From contig JBFGLJ010000138.1 in assembly GCA_041576235.1 (NCBI GenBank), positions 1 to 7,842 of the forward strand: a DNA stretch of 7,842 nucleotides, given 5' to 3'. The notes below the pieces were generated by a model. The model was not told the DNA's origin and searched no databases. It was given only the letters and a program-made list of their open reading frames with translations. Below, piece after piece: positions 1-5,676 of the stretch (positions are counted from its first letter, which is position 1; each line of letters starts with the position of its first letter). Origin of the DNA: JABDII01 sp041576235 (GTDB lineage Bacteria > Gemmatimonadota > Gemmatimonadetes > Gemmatimonadales > GWC2-71-9). The translations under genes and the position numbers were made by a program.

Positions 1-500
1 GGGGCGGGGCGGTGAGCGGCGGCCGGTTGGAGCCGAGCGCGCTCGGAGAATGGGACCTCCCGGCCTCGGAGCCATGGGCGGCGGATCCCCGCCGGCTGGA
101 ACGGACCAGTGTCGCGGTGGTCGACCGGGTGCTCCTCGCCGCCACGGATGCCATGGGGACGCCCTACAAGTGGGGCGGGAACGGCGAAGGCGGGTTCGAC
201 TGCTCGGGCCTCATCCAATACGCCTACGGCACCGAGGGAATCGCCCTTCCGCGCAGGAGCGCCGATCAGGCCCGGGCCGGGCGGGCGGTGTCGCCCAACC
301 AGGAGCTGCTCTCCCCGGGAGACATCCTCACCTTCAGCGAGCGCGGGGGCAGCGTCAGCCACGTGGGTCTCTATCTGGGCGCCGGCGAGTTCATCCACAG
401 CGCATCGACCGGGGTGCGCATCAGCCGCTTGCACGAGGATGACCCCGACGGGCGCTGGTGGCTCGCCCGATGGGTGGGCGCCCGCCGACTCCTGGAATAA
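1..500 (+). CDS. NlpC/P60-family cell-wall peptidase, C-terminal part (5' end outside window)
   Basis: Members of this family are cysteine peptidases that cut peptide stems of peptidoglycan, usually after export. A GTG at 12 could start a 162-residue protein, but the frame is open to the window edge and there is no room for a convincing ribosome site, so I read it as the C-terminal part of a larger protein. Counting from the GTG, the domain covers about residues 40-155. It has the YKWGG entry motif (52-56), the nucleophile Cys64 in FDCSG, His117 in SHVGLYLG, and His129 in FIHSAS as the third polar residue, so the catalytic set looks complete. Such enzymes often carry N-terminal SH3-like wall-binding domains; the missing part may hold one and the signal peptide, but this is not visible. 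The gene converges on the copper-protein gene and ends before a stem-loop at 504-534. The family is clear; the true start is unknown. Confidence 0.88.
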   Translation, partial: GGAVSGGRLEPSALGEWDLPASEPWAADPRRLERTSVAVVDRVLLAATDAMGTPYKWGGNGEGGFDCSGLIQYAYGTEGIALPRRSADQARAGRAVSPNQELLSPGDILTFSERGGSVSHVGLYLGAGEFIHSASTGVRISRLHEDDPDGRWWLARWVGARRLLE

Positions 501-503
501 GCG

Positions 504-534
504 ACCCCCGCGCTCGGCCGACCGGCGCGGGGGT
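504..534. terminator. Stem-loop between convergent genes, likely bidirectional terminator
   Basis: A perfect 10-bp inverted repeat (504-513 with 525-534, ACCCCCGCGC/GCGCGGGGGT) encloses an 11-base loop that can pair further. It lies 3 bases after the peptidase stop codon and 26 bases after the end of the opposing copper-protein gene. Neither side has a clear T-run, so intrinsic termination is inferred from stem strength and position. Confidence 0.55.
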
Positions 535-560
535 ACCCGCCTGCAGAACCCGCCTTGGGA

Positions 561-1703
561 TCAGTGCCCTTCGTTGTGCTCCGACGGGTCGTGCTTGTGT
601 TGCTGGCCGGTCGCGCCCCCGCCGCCCTGATTCATGCCGGCTGACTGCTGGCCCATCTCCCGCAGGGACGCGAGATCCAGCTGGAGGGTTGGGTCGTTGG
701 GGTCCAATGCGGGCCAAAGGGCGAGATCGTCGGGCACGAAGAGGCCCACGATCTCCGCCATCGCGCCGAGCCGTATGGTCTCGCCGGTGGGATTGTCGTA
801 TACCCCTACCACTCGGTAGCGCCGGTCGGCGTGGATCTTCTTTCCCCGGCCGGAGACTCCAAACAACTTGATTTCCATCCCGGCTACCGCGCCATCGGGT
901 GTCCGGTCGGCTTCGACCTCGGTAACGATACGGTTGCTCCGGGCTTCCTCGAGGCGCACCTCGACCCCGTAGTCGTGGAGATGACCGCTCACGCCCAGGA
1001 GCCGACCGCCAACCGGAAGTTCGAATTCGTAGGACTTCTCGCTCCGCCCAGGCGGGACATCGAAGGTGTTGGTCTTCCCGACGGTCAGATTGACATCCAT
1101 GTAGACCGGGAGCCCGCTGACCGGCCGTGGCATCTGGTTCTTGGGCGTCCACGCCAGGGCGAGCCTCAGGTACGCGCGCTCGATGGCTGCACCGGTCGCG
1201 TTGTGCCAGGCGACGTACATGCCCAGTCGGGTGCCCGCCGGCACCGGCACGCCGACCGTCTTGGGAAGCATGAAATCGTCCGTTTCAGAGCCGGCGCCCA
1301 TGATGCGCTCGGCGGCAGGGTAGAGCAGCTGCCGGCGATCGTAGTTGACGACGATCATGTGATGCATCAGGTCACGCGGAAGGGCGTTCCCGTTCTCATC
1401 GAGGACGGCGATGCGAAAGCCCCGGAACCAGCCCTCAACCGGCCACACGAAATCGAACACCGGCGTATCGTGCCCACCGCCATCGTCCATTTCCATGGCG
1501 TGGTGGTCCATGTGCGACATGTCTTCCAGCCGGAAAGGCCCCACCGTCACGATCAACTCATGACGAGCGGAGTCGATGGCCACCTGGATGGTGCTCGAAT
1601 CATCGGTCCAGGCGGGCGTGGCACCGGGCGCAGTGACGGCTCCGCCCTCTACCCCTGGCGAAACGGCGACGGCGAGCGGAACGAGCAGAGCTAGCGGCGA
1701 CAT
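561..1703 (-). CDS. Secreted PHM/DBH-like type II copper protein, possible copper monooxygenase
   Basis: A 380-residue predicted exported protein. Residues 1-19 form a hydrophobic leader without basic residues; the ATG at 1703 is preceded by GAGGG nine bases upstream, and an in-frame stop lies just before it. The body resembles the two-domain fold of peptidylglycine alpha-hydroxylating and dopamine beta-monooxygenases. Candidate first-copper ligands are His114-His115 (MHHM) and His167 (VAWHN). Candidate second-copper ligands are His241 and His243 (GHLHDYG) and Met315 (GAM). Gaps of 52, 74 and 72 residues compare with about 65, 70 and 70 in rat PHM, recalled from memory. Unlike animal PHM it has no cysteine, so no disulfides. 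A Met/His-rich stretch (62-78) and a His-rich tail (369-380) may bind extra metal. The position of PHM's substrate-binding Arg240 is Ser239 here, so a peptide substrate is unlikely. It is divergent from the DUF1207-like gene. Fold moderately sure; catalysis and substrate unknown. Confidence 0.68.
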   Translation of the reverse strand: MSPLALLVPLAVAVSPGVEGGAVTAPGATPAWTDDSSTIQVAIDSARHELIVTVGPFRLEDMSHMDHHAMEMDDGGGHDTPVFDFVWPVEGWFRGFRIAVLDENGNALPRDLMHHMIVVNYDRRQLLYPAAERIMGAGSETDDFMLPKTVGVPVPAGTRLGMYVAWHNATGAAIERAYLRLALAWTPKNQMPRPVSGLPVYMDVNLTVGKTNTFDVPPGRSEKSYEFELPVGGRLLGVSGHLHDYGVEVRLEEARSNRIVTEVEADRTPDGAVAGMEIKLFGVSGRGKKIHADRRYRVVGVYDNPTGETIRLGAMAEIVGLFVPDDLALWPALDPNDPTLQLDLASLREMGQQSAGMNQGGGGATGQQHKHDPSEHNEGH

Positions 1704-1737
1704 CGTGACAAGCCCTCAAATTCGTGAAACGGTCACA

Positions 1738-1764
1738 TTGACAGCGCGTAAGCTAGCATACATC
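1738..1764 (+). promoter_or_regulatory. Candidate promoter for the DUF1207-like gene
   Basis: A perfect -35 hexamer TTGACA (1738-1743) is followed after 15 bases by TACATC (1759-1764), a weak -10 match; the spacer is short. It sits about 40 bases before the ATG at 1805, in the gap between divergent genes. The -35 overlaps a small inverted repeat GTCA-CAT-TGAC (1732-1742) that could be an operator. On the other strand a poor match (TTGGGG at 1784-1779, 18 bases, TATGCT at 1760-1755) might serve the copper-protein gene. Confidence 0.35.
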
Positions 1765-1804
1765 CTCCCGGCCACAAACCCCAACCGCGTGCTCCTTGTT
1801 CCGG

Positions 1805-2692
1805 ATGATCCCGAGACCCATGCCCTGCCTCCGATTGCCATCTCGGTACCATACCGCCGGGCCCCTCACCGCGACGGGCGGTGTCTTGCTCCTGCTCGCG
1901 GTGTGGGCGACTCCTCGAGCGGAGGCGCAAGGCAGCCGCGTCTTCCCCGACGTCCCCAGCTTCGAATATCCCTCCGCGGCCCCCCGGGCGACGGCATTCG
2001 TGGGCCGGGTGCTCAGTGTCCTCGAGGCGGATAATGCGTTCGGCACCGGCGCCGAGGCCGAGGCCGGCGTGGGCGAGGACTTTCCCGTTCTCGCCCTCAA
2101 GCGCGGGGCCCGTCCCATCACCCTCGGGTTCGGGGTCGAGGCCTATGCCCGCTTCAGCCTGGACGACCCCAAGAGTTCGTTGATCAGCACCGACTGGGTC
2201 GTGGGCCTCAACGTGAACGGCGACTTCGGTGCCTGGCGCACCACCCTCCGGCTATATCACGAGAGCAGTCACCTGGGCGATGAGTATGCCCAGGCCTTCG
2301 GAGCCACTCGGGTCGACTGGAGCCGGGGCGTCCTGGAAGGCTGGGTGCGCTACACCACCGGGCAGTGGAGCTTCCTCGGCAACGTGAGCTACGCCCTCCT
2401 GGATCAGCTCAATCTCAGCCGGGGGGGGGCGGCGATCGGCGTCGATTTCCAGGGGTCGACCCTGTCGGTGCTGGGCGCCCCGGCGAGGCCGGTCCTGGGC
2501 ATCTACTCCCAGGGCCTGGCGGCCACCTCCTGGCGGATCAGCACCTCCGCCCGGGCCGGCATCGCCTTCCCCGGCGGGGCCGGCCGATCCGTCAGCCTTT
2601 CTCTGGTCGCCCATGAAGGCCTCTCGACCCAGCGCCAGTTCTTCCGGCGCGAGAGTTCCTACCTGGGGTTCGAGCTGCGGTTCGACTTCTAG
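1805..2692 (+). CDS. DUF1207-like outer-membrane protein
   Basis: A 295-residue predicted exported protein of unknown function. The N-terminus is unusually long for a signal peptide: a basic region, a hydrophobic core at about 22-36 (GGVLLLLAVWA) and a likely cleavage site after AEA near residue 41. ATG 1805 is chosen as start; TTG 1796 and ATG 1820 are in frame, none has a good ribosome site, and a start at 1820 would give a more normal leader. The mature part alternates polar and hydrophobic residues like beta strands and ends in Phe (ELRFDF), as outer-membrane barrels do. The motif YHESSHLGDEY (about 151-161) is what I recall as diagnostic of DUF1207. A run of nine G lies inside the gene. 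The stop is only 10 bases before the groES -35 box, with no terminator seen, so read-through into groES is possible. Envelope location fairly likely; role unknown. Confidence 0.72.
   Translation: MIPRPMPCLRLPSRYHTAGPLTATGGVLLLLAVWATPRAEAQGSRVFPDVPSFEYPSAAPRATAFVGRVLSVLEADNAFGTGAEAEAGVGEDFPVLALKRGARPITLGFGVEAYARFSLDDPKSSLISTDWVVGLNVNGDFGAWRTTLRLYHESSHLGDEYAQAFGATRVDWSRGVLEGWVRYTTGQWSFLGNVSYALLDQLNLSRGGAAIGVDFQGSTLSVLGAPARPVLGIYSQGLAATSWRISTSARAGIAFPGGAGRSVSLSLVAHEGLSTQRQFFRRESSYLGFELRFDF
2421..2429 (+). repeat. Nine-G homopolymer inside the DUF1207-like gene
   Basis: Nine consecutive G fall within codons for Arg-Gly-Gly-Ala near the middle of the coding region. The frame is intact as given. 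Gain or loss of one base would truncate the protein well before its C-terminal barrel strand. Confidence 0.9.
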
Positions 2693-2702
2693 GGCGCCGT
2701 GC

Positions 2703-2730
2703 TTGACAGAATCGGAGCGCCTTCTATCTT
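2703..2730 (+). promoter_or_regulatory. Vegetative promoter of groES-groEL
   Basis: A consensus -35 TTGACA (2703-2708) is followed after 16 bases by -10 TATCTT (2725-2730), which predicts transcription from about 2737. The CIRCE operator begins a few bases downstream, in the usual place for HrcA to block initiation. The roughly 100-base leader up to groES is markedly richer in A/T than the surrounding genes. Confidence 0.8.
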
Positions 2731-2742
2731 TCTCTCCGATTG

Positions 2743-2773
2743 GATTAGCACTCTCGAGGCTAGAGTGCTAATC
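2743..2773. promoter_or_regulatory. CIRCE operator (HrcA binding site)
   Basis: The sequence holds the exact consensus TTAGCACTC (2745-2753), nine bases, then GAGTGCTAA (2763-2771). The repeat extends perfectly by two more bases each side, giving 11-bp arms. CIRCE is the operator of the heat-inducible repressor HrcA, so groESL should be derepressed on heat or unfolded-protein stress. In the transcript it would lie in the 5' leader. The hrcA gene itself is not in this window. Confidence 0.97.
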
Positions 2774-2836
2774 TCTTGTCAATTAGTCACTTACTACATA
2801 CACACCCAAGAACCAGGAACGGTGTTGGAGGGCGAC

Positions 2837-3151
2837 ATGCCGAGTGCCACCAAAGCCAAGCCAAAGCTCAAGATCCATCCCCTCGAGGACCGGGTCGTCA
2901 TCATGCCGGATGACGAGGCGGAGTCCATGCGCGGCGGGCTGTACATCCCTGACACGGCCAAGGAGAAGCCGACGCAGGGGACGGTCTTGGCCGTGGGCCC
3001 GGGCCGGTTTGAGAAGGGCGAGCGGATCAAGATGGAAGTCGCCGTGGGCGACAAGGTCCTGTACGGCAAGTACAGCGGGACCCCGTTTCAGATGGGAGAC
3101 GACGAAGTCATCATCATCAAGGCCTCCGACGTCCTCGCGAAAGTCGAGTAG
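2837..3151 (+). CDS. groES: Co-chaperonin GroES (Hsp10)
   Basis: GroES forms the seven-subunit lid that closes the GroEL folding chamber in the cytoplasm. The ATG at 2837 follows a strong ribosome site GGAGGG (2827-2832) and gives 104 residues, slightly above the usual 95-100 because of a Lys-rich leader (about residues 4-12) before the conserved start of the fold, IHPLEDRVVI. The frame stays open back to a GTG at 2699, but that start would run through the promoter and CIRCE and is rejected. The mobile loop (about 26-44) carries GGLYIP; residues 35-37 (LYI) stand where E. coli has the GroEL-contacting IVL. The C-terminal part (VGDKVLYGKYSG, then DDEVIIIKASDVLA) is typical. groEL follows after 29 bases, making a standard operon. 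Very sure. Confidence 0.98.
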   Translation: MPSATKAKPKLKIHPLEDRVVIMPDDEAESMRGGLYIPDTAKEKPTQGTVLAVGPGRFEKGERIKMEVAVGDKVLYGKYSGTPFQMGDDEVIIIKASDVLAKVE

Positions 3152-3180
3152 AGGCCGGAGTCGAAGAGGAGAATCATCCA

Positions 3181-4809
3181 ATGGCAGCAAAGGAACTCGT
3201 TTTTGATGTTGACGCCCGTTCGAGGCTGAAGCGTGGCGTCGATCACATGGCCGACGCGGTCAAGGTCACCCTTGGTCCCAAGGGCCGTAATGTGGTCATC
3301 GACAAGAAGTTTGGGTCGCCGACGGTCACCAAGGACGGGGTGACGGTGGCCAAGGAAGTGGAGCTGACCGATCCGATTGAGAACATGGGCGCGCAGATGT
3401 TGAAGGAAGTCGCCACCAAGACCTCGGATCTGGCCGGTGACGGCACCACCACCGCGACGGTGTTGGCCCAGGCGATCTACCGCGAAGGACTCAAGAACGT
3501 CACCGCCGGCGCCAACCCGATGGAACTCAAGCGCGGCATCGATCGCGCGGTCGAGGCCGTCGTGGAAGAGCTCGCCCGGGTGTCGGTCACCACGGCCGGC
3601 AAGAAGGAAATCGCCCAGGTGGGAACGATTTCCGCCAACAACGATCCCGAGATCGGCAAGCTCATCGCGGAAGCGATGGAGAAGGTCGGCAAGGACGGGG
3701 TGATCACGGTCGAGGAGGCCAAGGGCCTCGAGACCACGCTTGAGACCGTTGACGGCATGCAGTTCGACCGCGGATACCTGTCGCCGTACTTCGTGACCGA
3801 TCCCGAGAAGATGGAAGCCGTCCTCGAGGACGCCTACCTGCTGATCCACGACAAGAAGATCTCGGCCATGAAGGACTTGCTTCCGATTCTCGAGAAGGTG
3901 GCGCAGAGCGGCAAGCCCCTCATGATCATCGCCGAGGACGTGGAAGGCGAGGCGTTGGCCACGCTGGTCGTGAACAAGCTGCGTGGCACGCTCAAGGTCT
4001 GCGCGGTCAAGGCGCCAGGCTTCGGCGATCGCCGGAAGGAAATGCTCCGCGACATCGCGGTCCTCACCGGTGGCCAGGTCATCTCCGAAGAGGTGGGCTT
4101 CAAGCTCGAGAACGCCACCCTGAACGAGATGGGTCAGGCCAAGCGGGTGGTGGTGGACAAGGACGATTCCACCATCGTCGATGGCCGTGGCGAGAGCGAG
4201 GAGATCCAAGGCCGAATCGGCGAGATCAAGGCCGCGATCGAGAAGAGCACCAGCGATTACGACCGCGAGAAGCTGCAGGAGCGGCTGGCGAAGCTGGCCG
4301 GTGGTGTGGCCGTGATCAACGTCGGCGCCGCCACCGAGACCGAAATGAAGGAAAAGAAGGCTCGGGTCGAAGATGCCTTGCACGCGACCCGCGCGGCCGT
4401 GGAAGAGGGCATCGTGCCCGGCGGCGGCGTCGCGCTGCTGCGGGCCCAGCGGGTCCTCGACAAGGTCAAGGGAACCTCGGACGAGAAGGTCGGGGTCGAG
4501 ATCGTCCGCCGGGCGATGGAAGAACCGGTCCGGCTGATCGCCGAGAACGCCGGTGGAGAAGGCTCCATCGTCGCCGCCAAGATCAAGGAATCGACGGAGG
4601 CTGCATATGGCTACAACGCCGCCACCGATAAGTACGAGGATCTGGTCAAGGCCGGGGTGATCGACCCGACCAAGGTGACCCGGACGGCGCTCCAGAACGC
4701 CGCGTCTATCGCCGGCCTCCTGCTCACGACCGAGTGCGTGGTGGCCGAGAAGCCGGAGGAGCAGAAGGCGGCTCCTTCCGCGCCAGGCGGCATGGGCGGC
4801 ATGTACTAA
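3181..4809 (+). CDS. groEL: Chaperonin GroEL (Hsp60)
   Basis: ATP-dependent double-ring chaperonin that encloses and refolds cytoplasmic proteins with GroES. The 542-residue length is normal and numbering matches E. coli without net shift through the apical domain. The nucleotide site has LGPKGR (31-36) and GDGTTTA (86-92) with Asp87, and the hydrolysis residue Asp398 is present before the conserved VEEGIVPGGGVAL. Client- and GroES-binding apical residues Tyr199, Tyr203 and Phe204 are kept. The tail ends GGMGGMY, fewer Gly-Gly-Met repeats than E. coli and with a terminal Tyr. The ATG at 3181 follows GAGGAGA eight bases upstream. It is co-transcribed with groES under the CIRCE-controlled promoter and ends before the stem-loop at 4834-4867. 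Nothing suggests a specialised paralogue: it pairs with groES, has CIRCE, and all key residues are intact. Very sure. Confidence 0.99.
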   Translation: MAAKELVFDVDARSRLKRGVDHMADAVKVTLGPKGRNVVIDKKFGSPTVTKDGVTVAKEVELTDPIENMGAQMLKEVATKTSDLAGDGTTTATVLAQAIYREGLKNVTAGANPMELKRGIDRAVEAVVEELARVSVTTAGKKEIAQVGTISANNDPEIGKLIAEAMEKVGKDGVITVEEAKGLETTLETVDGMQFDRGYLSPYFVTDPEKMEAVLEDAYLLIHDKKISAMKDLLPILEKVAQSGKPLMIIAEDVEGEALATLVVNKLRGTLKVCAVKAPGFGDRRKEMLRDIAVLTGGQVISEEVGFKLENATLNEMGQAKRVVVDKDDSTIVDGRGESEEIQGRIGEIKAAIEKSTSDYDREKLQERLAKLAGGVAVINVGAATETEMKEKKARVEDALHATRAAVEEGIVPGGGVALLRAQRVLDKVKGTSDEKVGVEIVRRAMEEPVRLIAENAGGEGSIVAAKIKESTEAAYGYNAATDKYEDLVKAGVIDPTKVTRTALQNAASIAGLLLTTECVVAEKPEEQKAAPSAPGGMGGMY

Positions 4810-4833
4810 GGGCGCATCGAGCGCACCGAATAC

Positions 4834-4867
4834 CACAACACCCCGGGCAGCCGCCCGGGGTGTTGTG
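4834..4867. terminator. Strong stem-loop terminator between groEL and the convergent yycJ-like gene
   Basis: A perfect 15-bp inverted repeat (4834-4848 with 4853-4867, CACAACACCCCGGGC and its complement) has a 4-base loop AGCC. It starts 24 bases after the groEL stop and 29 bases beyond the stop of the opposing gene. T-rich bases lie inside the distal stem arm (TGTTGTG) and not after it, so it is a near-canonical terminator that probably serves both strands. Confidence 0.78.
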
Positions 4868-4896
4868 CGTCTGTGGCCTGCGCTGCCCCGCGGCGG

Positions 4897-5676
4897 TCAC
4901 CCGCCGACAGCAAGCGGAGGCAACGGAGCCGCCTGCTCCGCCACGTGGAGCCGCCCCTCGAACCCGGCCGCGCCCAGGACCGGCTCGACCGCGGCCCGGG
5001 CGTCCGCCGCCGTGTTGCACGATTCGCTCAGGTGGGCCAGCACCACCACCCGAAGACCGGGGTGGGTCAGTTCACCCAGCAGCTCGGCCGCGGCCCGGTT
5101 CGAGAGGTGGCCGCCCGATCCGGCGATGCGGTGCTGGACCGATGGGGGATAGTGGCTGAGGCGCAGCCGGACCTCATCGTGATTCGCCTCCATGACGAGG
5201 GCATTCATCCCGCGCAATAAGTACCGGAGTCCGCCCGTGACCCTCCCGACGTCGTAGGCGACCCCAACGGTTGTGCCGTCCTCGGCCGTCACCGCAAAGG
5301 CGAGCGGTTCGGAGGCGTCGTGACTGGTGAGGCATCCGGCCACGGTGAAGCGCCCGACGTCGACCCGACCCGTCAGCCCGAGCGGCAGGTACTCCGCCCC
5401 TCCGGCACGACGGCCCAAGCGCTCCCACGTCCCAGGCGAGGCAACGACCGGCACGCGCAACCGGCGGGCCAAACGGGCCAGGCCGCTCGAGTGGTCACCG
5501 TGTTCATGGGTCACCGCGATGGCGACGACCTGTGAGAGATCCAGGTTGACCTGGGCCGAGCGTCGCTCGATTTCCTTTCCGCTAAACCCGGCGTCGATGA
5601 GCAGGGTCTGGTCGCGATGTCGTACCGCGATGCAGTTTCCCTTCGAGCCGGACCCCAGCACGAACAAGGTCGTCAC
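4897..5676 (-). CDS. yycJ: YycJ/WalJ-type metallo-beta-lactamase-fold hydrolase
   Basis: A 259-residue cytoplasmic-looking protein with no signal peptide. YycJ/WalJ proteins are metallo-beta-lactamase-fold enzymes; some are reported as 5'-3' DNA exonucleases linked to mismatch repair, and in Firmicutes the gene accompanies the WalRK cell-wall regulators. The N-terminus LGSGSKGNC (7-15) is typical. Metal-site motifs follow: Asp28, THEHGDH (56-62) with His57, His59, Asp61 and His62, His119 in TSHD, Asp142 in AYDVG, then EANHD (163-167), GHLSN (189-193) and AHLSESCN (214-221). All expected ligands appear present. The GTG start overlaps the TGA of the upstream GlmU-like gene by four bases with no clear ribosome site of its own, so translation is probably coupled. 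No WalRK genes are nearby; the partners here are sugar-nucleotide enzymes. Family sure; nuclease role inferred from relatives. Confidence 0.88.
   Translation of the reverse strand: MTTLFVLGSGSKGNCIAVRHRDQTLLIDAGFSGKEIERRSAQVNLDLSQVVAIAVTHEHGDHSSGLARLARRLRVPVVASPGTWERLGRRAGGAEYLPLGLTGRVDVGRFTVAGCLTSHDASEPLAFAVTAEDGTTVGVAYDVGRVTGGLRYLLRGMNALVMEANHDEVRLRLSHYPPSVQHRIAGSGGHLSNRAAAELLGELTHPGLRVVVLAHLSESCNTAADARAAVEPVLGAAGFEGRLHVAEQAAPLPPLAVGG

Noticed and set aside
831..1694. A 287-codon open frame on the + strand opposite the copper-protein gene
   Set aside because: The minus-strand frame has a leader, a ribosome site and ordered metal motifs; the plus-strand product shows none of these and is explained by codon bias.
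2699..2836. Extension of groES to an upstream GTG
   Set aside because: It would translate the promoter and CIRCE operator; the ATG at 2837 has a strong GGAGGG site and gives the family's normal start.
3088..4836. A 582-codon open frame antisense to groES/groEL
   Set aside because: It is a mirror of the highly conserved groEL coding strand in GC-rich DNA; it covers the groEL ribosome site, shows no recognisable domain, and its low-complexity His/Leu/Asp-rich product is typical of antisense shadows.
4891..4906. Perfect 6-bp hairpin CGGCGG-TCAC-CCGCCG over the yycJ-like stop codon
   Set aside because: Short GC-only repeats are expected by chance at this base composition, there is no T-run, and the stronger stem at 4834-4867 already explains termination.
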